Numbered from the stretch's first letter, positions 20,209 through 30,094 are shown. The stretch is 64,000 bases of DNA from Chloroflexota bacterium (GCA_016213135.1 JACRBQ010000079.1:19058-83057); one strand, 5' to 3'. Numbers and translations are program-made. The notes: generated from the letters alone by a model not told the origin.

Positions 20209-20906
20209 GTTTCCAGATCGGCCAAATTAAAGAACGGCCCCTCGGTGCAGGCCGGCTTCCAGCCGCGCGCGGTTCGCACGGCGCATGCGCCGCATGCGCC
20301 AGTGCCGCAGGGCATGGGCGGAGCGAAGAGGGCGCGGGCAAAGCCGGCGGCGACGGTGGGCCGCGCCGAGGCGAGGGCCTGGGCAATGGGTCGGTGCAGG
20401 CTTTGGGCCGTGTGGATGAAAACGAGATCGGCAGTGGGCGCAAAGTCGGCAGCCAGTTCGGGCAGGCTGCCCACGCGGATTTCGAGGCGCGGGTCGAGGG
20501 CATCGAGGGGGTAGGGCTGGGCCAGCAGCAGAGTCACGCTTCCACCGGATTCAATGGCCCGGGCCGCCACCGGCAGCAGCACGGCGGGAGTCTGGTCGGC
20601 GATGAGAAGGAGGCGCGAGGCGGCAGGCGGGCCGCCAACGGGCGATCCGGCCGGGGTCAGCACATCCACATCGGAGCCGGGCGCGATGAAGCGCAGAGCG
20701 GGATCGTCTTCGGCCAGATCGGCGGCGAAGCCGTTGGGGGTGATGACGGAGGGAAAGAGCGACCGGCGCAAATAGGGGTCGAAGGCGGGCGCCACACGCG
20801 CCAGCACGAACTGGCCGGGGGCGAGGGCGGCGACGCATTCAAAATGGAGCCGCACCCGTTGGCCGAGCAGTTCGATGCGTTGGCAGTGGGCGATGGTCTG
20901 GCGCAT
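20205..20906 (-). CDS. Dihydroorotate dehydrogenase electron-transfer subunit-like protein (PyrK-type, 2Fe-2S)
   Basis: MRQTIAHCQRIELLGQRVRLHFECVAALAPGQFVLARV...; C-terminal PCGTGACGACAVRTARGWKPACTEGPFF. Confidence 0.85.
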   Translation of the reverse strand: MRQTIAHCQRIELLGQRVRLHFECVAALAPGQFVLARVAPAFDPYLRRSLFPSVITPNGFAADLAEDDPALRFIAPGSDVDVLTPAGSPVGGPPAASRLLLIADQTPAVLLPVAARAIESGGSVTLLLAQPYPLDALDPRLEIRVGSLPELAADFAPTADLVFIHTAQSLHRPIAQALASARPTVAAGFARALFAPPMPCGTGACGACAVRTARGWKPACTEGPFFNLADLET

Positions 20907-20927
20907 GGCCTGCATCATACAATGCCC

Positions 20928-20950
20928 AATGCCCAATGTGCAATGCGCAG
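20928..20950. repeat. Period-7 array (CAATGCC)
   Basis: caatgcc|caatgcc|caatgtg|caatgcg. Confidence 0.85.
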
Positions 20951-20991
20951 CCGAGGTGCTATAATCGGTTGAGAAAAGGAGGGCTTTCCCC

Positions 20992-22056
20992 ATGAATGTC
21001 GCAAGTGTGGTTCAGTTCTTGGCCGCGTTGTCGTGGCTGGTGGTGGTCGGGTCGGTGGTGTTTGTCGGTATGGCGATTGCGCGCCGGGGCAAGTGGGGCG
21101 GGCTGGTGCCGCTGGTGATCGGCGCGGTGGTGCTGGCGGTGGTGCTGAACGCCGTGGCCGCCGGGATTGTCTTCATTCAGCCGGATGAGCGCGGCGTGGT
21201 GATCAGCGCACTGCAACCGCAGGGGTATCGCGCGGACGTACTCACGCCCGGTTTGCGTTGGGTGGTGCCGTTCTTCGAGACGGTGCAGTTGTACTCCATC
21301 TCGCGGCAGACGTACACCATGTCGGGCGTCTCTGGCGAGGGAGCGGTGGCCGGCAACGACTCGGTGCGGGCGCGGACGAAGGACGGGCAGGAGGTGTTCA
21401 TTGACGCCTCGGTGATTTACGCCGTTGATCCGACGCGGGTGGTCACACTGCACATTCAATGGCAGGGGCGTTTCGAAGATAACGTGGTGCGCCCGCTCTC
21501 GCGCGGCATTATCCGCGACGTGGCCTCGCAGTACGGGGTGGAAGAGATCGTCAGTTCAAAGCGCGTCGAGTTGGAGGCTACGATCACCCAGCAGTTGACC
21601 GACAAGTTGGGGGCAAACGATCTGATTCTGGTGGACTATATTCTGCGCGACATTCACTTCACCGACGAATACGCGGCGGCGGTGGAGCAGAAGCAGATCG
21701 CCGAACAGCAGGCGCAACAGGCCTTTTTTGTGGTGGAGCAGAGAAAGCAAGAGGCCGAGCAGGCGCGGCAGGTGGCACAAGGCACGGCGGACTCGGTGGT
21801 GATCGCGGCTAAAGGCTCGGCAGAGGCGCGGTTGATTCAGGCCCAAGCCGAAGCGACGGCGCTGCGGCAGATCGGTGACGCGTTGAAGGACAACCCTGAT
21901 CTGCTGCAATACACTTACGTGCAAAAGCTGGCGCCGGATGTGCAAGTGATGCTCGTTCCGTCGAACAGCCCCTATCTGTTCCAATTGCCGAGCGTGCCGG
22001 GCACGACCACTGTCTCGCCGACGCCGACGCCCACACTGCCGACAACGCCGCGGTAG
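20992..22056 (+). CDS. SPFH / Band 7 (prohibitin-like) membrane protein
   Basis: FIQPDERGVVISALQPQGYRADVLTPGLRWVVPFFETVQLYSISRQTYTM...; coiled-coil QKQIAEQQAQQAFFVVEQRKQEAEQARQ. Confidence 0.92.
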   Translation: MNVASVVQFLAALSWLVVVGSVVFVGMAIARRGKWGGLVPLVIGAVVLAVVLNAVAAGIVFIQPDERGVVISALQPQGYRADVLTPGLRWVVPFFETVQLYSISRQTYTMSGVSGEGAVAGNDSVRARTKDGQEVFIDASVIYAVDPTRVVTLHIQWQGRFEDNVVRPLSRGIIRDVASQYGVEEIVSSKRVELEATITQQLTDKLGANDLILVDYILRDIHFTDEYAAAVEQKQIAEQQAQQAFFVVEQRKQEAEQARQVAQGTADSVVIAAKGSAEARLIQAQAEATALRQIGDALKDNPDLLQYTYVQKLAPDVQVMLVPSNSPYLFQLPSVPGTTTVSPTPTPTLPTTPR

Positions 22057-22078
22057 CGAGTGCGAACGTGTGGCTTCT

Positions 22079-22121
22079 AACGTGAAGCGCGAGCATCGGC
22101 TTGCGCTTCATGTTTTCGTTT
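22079..22121 (+). terminator. Hairpin AACGTGAAGCGC...GCGCTTCATGTT followed by T-rich tract
   Basis: Arms 22079-22090 / 22103-22114, one mismatch, then TTCGTTT. Confidence 0.65.
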
Positions 22122-22258
22122 AACGGCTTACGCCGCCGGGCCACAATGGCAAAGCCCTCAGGAACGCTAAATTGGGGTTTACACTTCGCCAATTGAACGG
22201 TATGATCGTCCCGTCGTCCGCCGCCGCAGTTTCATTCTCATTCTCCTGCGAGCCTCCT

Positions 22259-22648
22259 ATGTCGTCCGAGCCGGAAAAAATCACCATCGTCGAAGGCCCC
22301 GCCCCGGCGTTTGAATCCACCGTTGAGCCGTGGCTGTATGCGCTGGCCGAGGGGCCGCACCTCAAGCGCATCGTGCGCTGCCTGTTGCGCACGCTCAACG
22401 GCACGGCGCTGCTCGAGCGCTGCACCAACGCCTGGGAAGAGGGCCGCGAAGTGTTTTTGGATTATCGGGATAACAGCGGTCTGCGCCAGCAAGCCCTCAT
22501 CGTGGCCGCGCGCTCCGGCGAGTTGGACGAGGGCCAGGTGCTGCAATTGTGGGTGCGGCTGGACTCGGCGCTGGACACCGAACTGGACGACGACGATTTG
22601 GATTTTGCCGACGACGACGAAGACGGGGACGGAGGCCCGCTCGAATAG
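22259..22648 (+). CDS. Hypothetical protein with acidic C-terminus
   Basis: MSSEPEKITIVEGPAPAFESTVEPWLYALAEGPHLKRIVRCLLRTLNG...LDDDDLDFADDDEDGDGGPLE. Confidence 0.6.
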   Translation: MSSEPEKITIVEGPAPAFESTVEPWLYALAEGPHLKRIVRCLLRTLNGTALLERCTNAWEEGREVFLDYRDNSGLRQQALIVAARSGELDEGQVLQLWVRLDSALDTELDDDDLDFADDDEDGDGGPLE

Positions 22649-22732
22649 CAGGATGCTTCGGGCAACCTCGCCAACTCAAGATGCAATGGCAACGGCGCGA
22701 CTTCCGCGCCGTTTGCTTTTGCGTTAGCCGCC

Positions 22733-23581
22733 ATGCCCACCCTCACTCTGCTGCACACCAACGACCTGCACGGCCAATTCGACCAAATGACCCGGCTGGG
22801 CACGCTCGTTCAACGCCAGCGGGCGCTGGCCGCCGCCGAGGGCCGCGCCGTGCTGCTGCTCGATGCCGGCGACTCCACCGACGAAGCCGCGTGGGAATGC
22901 CGCGTGACCAAAGGCCGCGCCAACTTTGCCATGCTGGAGGCCATGGGCTGCGACGCGGCGGTGCTGGGCAACACTGAAACTCAGTGGGATGCCGCCGCGC
23001 TGGAAAAGCTGGCGGCCTCCGTTCACTTCCCGGTACTGGCCGCCAACCTCCTCGCCGCCCATTCCAACCAGCCGCCTGCGCCCGGCGTGCGCGCATATGC
23101 GATGCTGACTGTGGCTGGGGTGCAAGTGGCCGTGGCCGGCGTGACCGTGGACGACCCCGGACTGCTTCGCCGCGCGGGCTATCGCAGCGAAGCGGGGGCG
23201 GTGGCGCTCGGCGGCCTCGTGCCGCACCTGCGCGCCGAGGGCGCGCAGGTGGTAATTGTGCTTTCACACATGGGGTTGGAACTGGACAAGGGCGCGGCAG
23301 CGGCGGCGCCGGGCATCGACGTGATTGTGGGAGGGCACAGCCACACTGCGCTGCACCGGCCCCATCGCGAAGGAGGCACGGTGATCGTGCAGGCGGGGCA
23401 TGGGGGAAACTACCTGGGACGCATTGACCTCGCGGTGAACGTCGCCGCCCTCCCACCCGTGGTGGCCCACGCCGAACTGATCGCCTGTGACGCCGCCGTG
23501 CCGCCCGATCCCACCCTGTCGGGGGTGCTGGAGTTGGTGCGCTTTGAGGCCGAGGGGGTGAGGAAGAAGGGCGATGGGTGA
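22733..23581 (+). CDS. 5'-nucleotidase/2',3'-cyclic phosphodiesterase-like metallophosphatase
   Basis: MPTLTLLHTNDLHGQFDQMTRLGTL...LLLDAGDSTDE...VLGNTE...VIVGGHSHTALHRPHREGGTVIVQAGHGGNYLGRIDL. Confidence 0.92.
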   Translation: MPTLTLLHTNDLHGQFDQMTRLGTLVQRQRALAAAEGRAVLLLDAGDSTDEAAWECRVTKGRANFAMLEAMGCDAAVLGNTETQWDAAALEKLAASVHFPVLAANLLAAHSNQPPAPGVRAYAMLTVAGVQVAVAGVTVDDPGLLRRAGYRSEAGAVALGGLVPHLRAEGAQVVIVLSHMGLELDKGAAAAAPGIDVIVGGHSHTALHRPHREGGTVIVQAGHGGNYLGRIDLAVNVAALPPVVAHAELIACDAAVPPDPTLSGVLELVRFEAEGVRKKGDG

Positions 23582-23633
23582 AACGTGATGCGTGAAACGC
23601 GAATCCTAAAACGATATCACGCGTCACGTTTCA
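23579..23633. repeat. Hairpin built from period-7 iterations (GTGAAAC), between convergent genes; likely bidirectional terminator
   Basis: TGAAACGTGATGCGTGA (23579-23595) / TCACGCGTCACGTTTCA (23617-23633), one mismatch; gtgaaac|gtgatgc|gtgaaac|gcgaatc; T-run at 23643-23649. Confidence 0.85.
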
Positions 23634-24539
23634 CGGGTTACGTTTTTTTCGCTTCGCCCAGTAGCGGCTAATCCCATCCACGCACTGCGCCACATCGTTG
23701 ATTTTTGCGTAATCGTCCCGCGCGGCGGCATCCAGATTGGCGGCAGCGGCCCGTTCGAAATACCATGCCCCGTATCGCTCGATAATCTGCTCGCGGTTCA
23801 GACCCTCCTCGAGTCGTTGTCGCACAAATCCGGCGCACTCGTCCAGCAGCGGGGCGAAGCGGCGAAAGTGATCGGCCGGGTTGGCGACCCTGCCGAAATG
23901 GGTGGGGTAAATGGCTTTGAGGTCGAGCGCGGAAAGCCGGTTCACGGTCGCGTGCCATGCTTCCAGATCAAACTCCGGAGGCGGCGTGTGCACGGCGAGC
24001 CAGTCGTGTTGTGCCAGCCGGACACCGGCGGCGTCCCCCGTGAAGGCAATGTCTCCAATCTGAAAACAATGGTGATGGCGGGCGTGGCCCGGCGAGTCGA
24101 TGGCGCGGATCGTTGCGCCGCCGGTTTCAATCAAATCCCCATCGCCAATGGCATGAAGCCGCTCCGGCGGAACAGAAAGTATTTCTCCCCATAGCGTATC
24201 CAACGCGTCGCCGTAAATGCGAGCGGCGCTGGCGATGAGCTTTGACGGGTCGAGCAGGTGCGGCGCGCCGACGGTGTGAACGTGCACGGTCGCGCCCTGC
24301 CGCGCCCACCAACCCGCCGCCCCGGCGTGGTCGAGGTGGATGTGAGTCACCAGCACGTCGCGCACATCGGCGGGCTGTACGCCTAGGTCGCGCAGGCCGC
24401 GCAACAGATTGGGGATCGTGGAGCCGGGGCCGGTCTCGATGAGGGCAACACTCGCCAACCCGACGAGGGCGTAGGAGGCAATGAGTTGAGGGGCGCCGAA
24501 AAACTGAAGGTCAATTGTGTGTAGCTGGAAGCCGGGCAT
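23631..24539 (-). CDS. MBL-fold metallo-hydrolase
   Basis: MPGFQLHTIDLQFFGAPQLIASYALVG...DVLVTHIHLDHAGAAGWW...DSPGHARHHHCFQIGDIAFTGDAAG. Confidence 0.92.
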   Translation of the reverse strand: MPGFQLHTIDLQFFGAPQLIASYALVGLASVALIETGPGSTIPNLLRGLRDLGVQPADVRDVLVTHIHLDHAGAAGWWARQGATVHVHTVGAPHLLDPSKLIASAARIYGDALDTLWGEILSVPPERLHAIGDGDLIETGGATIRAIDSPGHARHHHCFQIGDIAFTGDAAGVRLAQHDWLAVHTPPPEFDLEAWHATVNRLSALDLKAIYPTHFGRVANPADHFRRFAPLLDECAGFVRQRLEEGLNREQIIERYGAWYFERAAAANLDAAARDDYAKINDVAQCVDGISRYWAKRKKRNP

Positions 24540-24587
24540 GAGCCATTTATAACACAAAGTTTGACAACGAGAAGCGCTTCGTGTAAA

Positions 24588-24608
24588 ATTGTCGACAATC
24601 GACAACTC
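24588..24608. promoter_or_regulatory. Candidate GntR/FCD operator ATTGTCGACAATCGACAAC
   Basis: Perfect 12-bp palindrome ATTGTCGACAAT (24588-24599) plus half-site CGACAA, ~20 bp upstream of the GntR start. Confidence 0.65.
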
Positions 24609-24619
24609 TAGAATCCCCT

Positions 24620-25300
24620 ATGAATGAAGCGGTTTTCTCTCGCAGCAACCGGGCTGCTCTCCACCAGGACGTTTATCAGACCCTCAAATCGGCCATCCTC
24701 AAGGGGCGGCTGCAATCCGGCACGCGTCTGCGCGAGGCGGAAATCGCCGCGCAAATCGGCACCAGCCGCGCCCCCATCCGCGAGGCACTGCGCCAGCTTG
24801 AGCACGAAGGGCTGGTGGTCAATTCGCCCTACAAAGGCACATTCGTCGCCGTCTTCACCCCTCGCGACAGTCGCGAGTTGTGCTCGGTGCGAAGCCTGCT
24901 GGAGGGTCGCGCAGTGGCGGAGGCCATGAAGCGGATCACGCCCGCCGACCTCGAGCGGCTGGCGAAAATCATGGATGAAATGAGCGCCGTCGCTCGGAAG
25001 GACATAGAACTGTGGGAGTTCGTCGAAAAAGACCTCGCCTTCCACGAAGAAATTTGCCGCCTCTCCGGCAACGAGCGGCTTTTCAGAATCTGGTCCACTC
25101 TCGCTTCTCAAACACTGCTCTACTTGGTGATGGTCACCGAGGCTTATCTCGACCGTGAAGCGGTGGCCCGCACCCACGTTCCGGCGTTCGAGGCCATCCG
25201 CGCCGGAGATACCGGGCGGGCGCAAGCGGCACTGCAATATGCAATCGAGTCGGTGGGCGAAGACATGGCGCGGCGGTTGGAGCAGGCCCATGAGCGGTGA
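24620..25300 (+). CDS. GntR-family (FCD-domain) transcriptional regulator
   Basis: LHQDVYQTLKSAILKGRLQSGTRLREAEIAAQIGTSRAPIREALRQLEHEGLVVNSPYKGTFVAV. Confidence 0.93.
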   Translation: MNEAVFSRSNRAALHQDVYQTLKSAILKGRLQSGTRLREAEIAAQIGTSRAPIREALRQLEHEGLVVNSPYKGTFVAVFTPRDSRELCSVRSLLEGRAVAEAMKRITPADLERLAKIMDEMSAVARKDIELWEFVEKDLAFHEEICRLSGNERLFRIWSTLASQTLLYLVMVTEAYLDREAVARTHVPAFEAIRAGDTGRAQAALQYAIESVGEDMARRLEQAHER

Positions 25301-26282
25301 ACCGAGGCCGCTCCATTCCCGCAGGGATGATCCTCAAGCGCTGGCGGCAGGTGTGCGGCGCGGAGACCTGCGCACGATCGCGCGGCTGATCACGTTTGCC
25401 GAGCGGGACGAGGCCGCCGTGGCCCAAGTCATGCCGCTTCTTCAGCCGCATACGGGCCGCGCTCACATTGTCGGCATCACCGGCGCGCCCGGCTGCGGCA
25501 AAAGCACCCTGGTGGATCAGGTGATCGCCATCGCCCGCGCCGCGACTCTGCGCGTCGGCGTTGTAGCCGTGGATCCCTCCAGCCCGTTCACACGCGGAGC
25601 CATCCTGGCCGACCGCCTGCGAATGCAACGGCACAGCACCGACACGGGAACCTTCATTCGCAGCCTGGCCTCGCGCGACGAGTTGGGCGGACTCTCGGCG
25701 GCCACGTGGGACACAGTGCGCATTCTCGACGCCGCCGGTTATGACGTCATTCTCATCGAGACGGTGGGGGCCGGGCAGTTGGAGACAGATATCGTCGCCG
25801 GAGCGCACACGGTCGTCGTCGTGGCCGTGCCCGGGCTGGGCGATTCGATTCAGGCGATCAAAGCGGGGCTGATGGAGATTGCCGATATCTTCGTCGTCAA
25901 CATGGCCGACCGCCCCGACGCGGCGCAGGTCGTCAACGATTTGCGCGACATGCTGCGATTGAATCCCGATCACCCCACGTGGGAAATTCCCATCTTGACT
26001 ACGGTGGCCACAGTGGGGGCCGGGCTGCCGGAGCTATGGGCGGCCATTGAGCGGCACCGCGCAAATTTGCGCGAGAGCGGAGCATGGGCCGGGCGGTTGA
26101 AGAATCAGGCGCGGGCCGAATTGCTGAAGAGTCTAGATCGCCAGTGGCATCATCACGTGCAAGAACGTGTGGCGGCAAGCGGTAGTCTGGCGCGACTGGC
26201 GGAAGAGGTGGCGTCAAAGCGGTTGGATACGCACTCTGCCGCAACGCTGTTGTGGGAGGAGCTTGGATGGAAACAAAGGTGA
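25290..26282 (+). CDS. MeaB/ArgK-family G-protein chaperone of B12-dependent mutase
   Basis: HIVGITGAPGCGKSTLVDQVI...VGVVAVDPSSPFTRGAILADRLRMQRHSTDTGTFIRSLASR...ILIETVGAGQ. Confidence 0.93.
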   Translation: MSGEPRPLHSRRDDPQALAAGVRRGDLRTIARLITFAERDEAAVAQVMPLLQPHTGRAHIVGITGAPGCGKSTLVDQVIAIARAATLRVGVVAVDPSSPFTRGAILADRLRMQRHSTDTGTFIRSLASRDELGGLSAATWDTVRILDAAGYDVILIETVGAGQLETDIVAGAHTVVVVAVPGLGDSIQAIKAGLMEIADIFVVNMADRPDAAQVVNDLRDMLRLNPDHPTWEIPILTTVATVGAGLPELWAAIERHRANLRESGAWAGRLKNQARAELLKSLDRQWHHHVQERVAASGSLARLAEEVASKRLDTHSAATLLWEELGWKQR

Positions 26283-27994
26283 CAAGCGCAACCGGAAAAG
26301 ATGGGCGCGACACAGACGCTGCCGTGGAGGCCATAGCGCAGGCACACGAGGAATGGAGGCGCGCGGTGCTTCAGGCCAGTCTCCAGCGATTCTCCCGCCG
26401 CAAGCCGGGCTTCGCCACCCTCTCCGGTATCCCGATCAACGATTTATACACGCCCGCCGACCTTGGCCATCAAGATTTCGCGCGCGACATCGGCTTTCCC
26501 GGCCAGTATCCGTACACACGCGGCGTGCATGCCACGATGTACCGTAGCCGGCTGTGGACGATCCGGCAGGTGGCCGGGTTCGGCTCGGCGGAGGACACCA
26601 ACCAGCGCTACAAGTATTTGCTTGCTCACGGCGAGACCGGCCTCTCGACCGATTTTGATCTGCCGACGCTGCTCGGACGCGACTCCGATCACCTGCTGGC
26701 AATGGCCGAGGTCGGCAAGATTGGCGTGGCGATAGACACACTGCGCGACGCGCACATTCTGTGGGACGGCATCCCGCTCGGCGAGGTCAGCACCTCGATG
26801 ACGATCACCTCCCCGGCCTTCGTGTTGACGGCAATGTACGAGGCCACCGCCGCGGCGCAGGGCGTGTCTGCCGACCGCGTGACCGGCACGGCGCAGGCCG
26901 ACATTCTCAAAGAGTACACGGCGCAGAATGAATACATCTATCCACCCGAACCGTCGGTGCGGCTGGTGGTGGATTTGATGGAGTATTGCGCGCGCCGCCT
27001 CCCGCGCTTCAACCCGGTCAGCGTCAGCGGCTACCACATCCGGGAGGCCGGGGCTACCGCCGCACAGGAGTTGGCTTTCACATTGGCAGACGGCTATACC
27101 TATGCTAAAGCCGCCGTGGATCGCGGGTTGGACGTGGACGCCTTGCCGCCGCGCATTTCTTTCTTCTTCGACGTTCACATTGATTTCTTTGAAGAGATCG
27201 CCAAACTGCGGGCTGCCCGGCGCATTTGGGCGCGGATGATGCGCGAGAAACTCGGCGCGCGCGACCCGCGCTCGTGGATGCTGCGCATGCACTGCCAGAC
27301 GGCCGGCGTGTCGTTGACCGCGCAGCAGGTGGAGAACAACATCGTGCGCACGACGGTGGAGGCGCTGGCGGCCGTGCTGGGCGGCACGCAATCACTGCAC
27401 ACGAACTCGATGGACGAAGCCTTTCAAATTCCGTCCGAGAAGGCGATCAAGATCGCCGTCCGCACTCAGCAGATTCTCGCGCACGAAACCGGCGCCGCCG
27501 ACGTGGTAGACCCGCTGGCCGGGTCGTACTACGTCGAGTCGCTCACCAACCGCATCGAAGAGGAGGCCTGGTCGCTGATGAATGAGATCGAGCGCCGAGG
27601 CGGCATGGTGGCCTGCATCGAGGCCGGGTTCATCCAAAAACAAATCGCCAACAGCGCCGCCGATTTCCAGCGCGCGGTCGAGGCCGGGGAGCAGACCATC
27701 GTCGGCATGAACGCCTACGTCGAAGAGGAGAGCGGCGAGTTGAGCGACGACCTGTTCTTTCAGGTTGACCCGGCCACCACCGAGCGGCAGATCGCCCGCC
27801 TGCGGCAAGTGCGCGCCGAGCGGCGTGGCGCGGATGTAAGCCGCGCGCTGTCGGAGTTGAAGCAGGCGGCGAAGAATGGCCGCAACATCATGCCCTCCGT
27901 GACCGACGCCGTGACCGCTTACGCCACCATCGGCGAGATATGCGACGTTCTGCGCGAGGTGTTTGGCGAATATAAGGCGTTGTCCATTTTCTGA
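26267..27994 (+). CDS. B12-dependent acyl-CoA mutase large subunit (ICM/HCM-like)
   Basis: RSRLWTIRQVAGFGSAEDTNQRYKYLLAHGETGLSTDFDLPTLLGRDSDH...[21 protein letters not shown]...[20 protein letters not shown]. Confidence 0.92.
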   Translation: METKVTSATGKDGRDTDAAVEAIAQAHEEWRRAVLQASLQRFSRRKPGFATLSGIPINDLYTPADLGHQDFARDIGFPGQYPYTRGVHATMYRSRLWTIRQVAGFGSAEDTNQRYKYLLAHGETGLSTDFDLPTLLGRDSDHLLAMAEVGKIGVAIDTLRDAHILWDGIPLGEVSTSMTITSPAFVLTAMYEATAAAQGVSADRVTGTAQADILKEYTAQNEYIYPPEPSVRLVVDLMEYCARRLPRFNPVSVSGYHIREAGATAAQELAFTLADGYTYAKAAVDRGLDVDALPPRISFFFDVHIDFFEEIAKLRAARRIWARMMREKLGARDPRSWMLRMHCQTAGVSLTAQQVENNIVRTTVEALAAVLGGTQSLHTNSMDEAFQIPSEKAIKIAVRTQQILAHETGAADVVDPLAGSYYVESLTNRIEEEAWSLMNEIERRGGMVACIEAGFIQKQIANSAADFQRAVEAGEQTIVGMNAYVEEESGELSDDLFFQVDPATTERQIARLRQVRAERRGADVSRALSELKQAAKNGRNIMPSVTDAVTAYATIGEICDVLREVFGEYKALSIF

Positions 27995-28005
27995 GGAGAG
28001 ATCGA

Positions 28006-28416
28006 ATGTCTGATCCAATCATCCGCGTCGTCGTGGCAAAACCGGGTATGGACGGCCACGACCGGGGAGCCAAGATCATCGCCCGCGCTTTCAGAGACGC
28101 CGGGATGGAAGTGATTTACACCGGCATTTTTCAGACGCCGGAGCAGATCGTGAGTGCCGTGATCCAAGAGGATGCCGACGTGTTGGGATTGAGCATCCTC
28201 TCCGGCGCGCACGTTCATTACGCGCAAGAAATCTCGCGTCTATTGCGAGAACAGGGAGCCGACGACGTGCTTTTTGTGATGGGCGGCACCATATCGAAGG
28301 CTGACCGCCCCCGCCTCAACGAATTGGGCGTGGCGGCCGTGTTCGGCCCGGGCGCGCGCACCGGCGACGTAGTGAAGTTCGTCCGCGATTGGGCGGCGGA
28401 GCATAGGGCTGCATAA
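28006..28416 (+). CDS. B12-binding small subunit of acyl-CoA mutase
   Basis: IRVVVAKPGMDGHDRGAKIIARAFRDAGMEVIYTG...LGLSILSGAHVHY...FVMGGTI. Confidence 0.93.
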   Translation: MSDPIIRVVVAKPGMDGHDRGAKIIARAFRDAGMEVIYTGIFQTPEQIVSAVIQEDADVLGLSILSGAHVHYAQEISRLLREQGADDVLFVMGGTISKADRPRLNELGVAAVFGPGARTGDVVKFVRDWAAEHRAA

Positions 28417-28450
28417 TGATATACGTGGCTCTACTGAAAAAGGCTCATTT

Positions 28451-28524
28451 GAACCGCGAAGCCGCCAAGAACGCGAAGAAAAACAAGAGCGAATCCTTTG
28501 CGCTCTTCGCGCCTTCGCGGTGAG
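28451..28524. repeat. Hairpin element of the ACCGCGAAGG family inside the mutase operon
   Basis: gaaccgcgaagccgccaagaacgcgaag...ctttgcgctcttcgcgccttcgcggtgag. Confidence 0.8.
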
Positions 28525-30094
28525 ATCGCAGTTTTATCAGGAGAGCCATATGTGGTTCATTGGCGACATTGCGCGGCGCAACGCTCAGGTCTTCGCCGCC
28601 AAGTGGGGCGTGGTTGAAGGCGACACGCGGCTGACGCACAGGCAGGTCAACGAGCGAGCCAACAGCCTGGCGCATGGTCTCCGCCAGTTGGGGATCGAGA
28701 AGGGAGATCGCGTCGCGCTGTTGAGCCGCAACGATTATCGCTTCGTCGAGATGTATTTCGGGCTTCCGAAGATCGGCGCGATCTTTGTTCCCCTCAATTT
28801 CTGGTCGTCGGACGAAGACCTGGTCTACGTTCTGACCCAGTGCCAGGCGGCGGCGTTGGTGCTGTCCGCCGAATTCCGGGAAACGGTCGAGCGCATCCGG
28901 CCCCGGATACCAACCGCGCGGCTTTTGATCGTGATGGCGGATTCGCCGGTTTCAGAAATGATCTCCTACGAGTCGCTTGCCAGCGGCCACCCCGTTCACG
29001 AGCCGGAAGCCGATCTCCATTCGGACGACGACACCCTCATCTTGTACACCAGCGGCAGCACGGGCCGACCCAAGGGGGCCGTGTACACCCATCGCGGGCT
29101 GTTGCACACGGCGATGATCATGTCCATCGAATTGGGCCTGCGCGATACGGAAATCACCCTGCACTTTCTTCCTCTTTTCTCTTCCAATCTCGAACAACTA
29201 CTGCCGTTGAGCCTGATGGGCGCGACGCACGTCATTCTGCGCAAGTTCGACCCATCACTGGTGTGGGACACGGTGGCGCGCGAAAAGGTCACCCATTTCG
29301 ACGCCGTGCCGACGACGATGCGTTTGCTTCTGCAATACCCCGGCCTCGGACACGTTGACACCGCCTCTCTGCGACTGGTCTCGTATGCCTCCGAGCCGAT
29401 GCCGGCGGTGACGATCACCGCCTGGCTGGAGACGTTCGCGCGCGTCGAGGCGGTTCAGTTTTACGGGATGATCGAGTTTCTGTGCATCGCCGGGCAGAAG
29501 CCGTGGGAACAGCTTTCGCGCATCGGGACAGTGGGCAGGCCGATGCCTGGTACACTCATCCGTGTCGTGGACGAAGAGGGGCAGGATGTTCCGTCGGGGG
29601 AGGCGGGCGAAGTAATCGCGCGGAGCGATTGCGGCATGCGTGGATACTGGGATGCGCCCGAACTGACGGCGCAGGCGATGGGCAATGGCTGGATTGTCAC
29701 CGGCGATCTGGGGCGGCTGGATGCGGACGGTTATCTGACGCTGGTGGGGCGCAAGAAAGAGATCATCATCAGCGGAGGGATGAAAGTAGTGCCAACTGAA
29801 ACGGAAGCGGCTCTGTACCGGCATCCCGCCGTGTCGGAAGCGGCGGTGATTGGCCGGCCGGACGCGACCTGGGGCGAGGCGGTGCACGCGGTGGTGGCGC
29901 TCAAGCCGGGCGCGTCCGTCACCGCCGACGAACTGATCCAATTCTGCGGCCAGCATTTGGCCGGATACAAAAAACCGCGCTCCATCGAATTTCTTCCCTC
30001 GCTGCCCAAAACCGGCATCGGCAAAATCGCCCGCCGGGCGTTGAGGGATCGGTTTCTGACAGACGCGACAACTGCCGACCGCGAAGATATTTGA
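28520..30094 (+). CDS. AMP-dependent acyl-CoA synthetase/ligase
   Basis: DDTLILYTSGSTGRPKGAVYTHRGLLHT...VTGDLGRLDADGYLTLVGRKKEIIISGGMKVVPTETEAAL...PKTGIGKIARRALRD. Translation start may be MWFIGDIARR. Confidence 0.92.
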   Translation: MRSQFYQESHMWFIGDIARRNAQVFAAKWGVVEGDTRLTHRQVNERANSLAHGLRQLGIEKGDRVALLSRNDYRFVEMYFGLPKIGAIFVPLNFWSSDEDLVYVLTQCQAAALVLSAEFRETVERIRPRIPTARLLIVMADSPVSEMISYESLASGHPVHEPEADLHSDDDTLILYTSGSTGRPKGAVYTHRGLLHTAMIMSIELGLRDTEITLHFLPLFSSNLEQLLPLSLMGATHVILRKFDPSLVWDTVAREKVTHFDAVPTTMRLLLQYPGLGHVDTASLRLVSYASEPMPAVTITAWLETFARVEAVQFYGMIEFLCIAGQKPWEQLSRIGTVGRPMPGTLIRVVDEEGQDVPSGEAGEVIARSDCGMRGYWDAPELTAQAMGNGWIVTGDLGRLDADGYLTLVGRKKEIIISGGMKVVPTETEAALYRHPAVSEAAVIGRPDATWGEAVHAVVALKPGASVTADELIQFCGQHLAGYKKPRSIEFLPSLPKTGIGKIARRALRDRFLTDATTADREDI

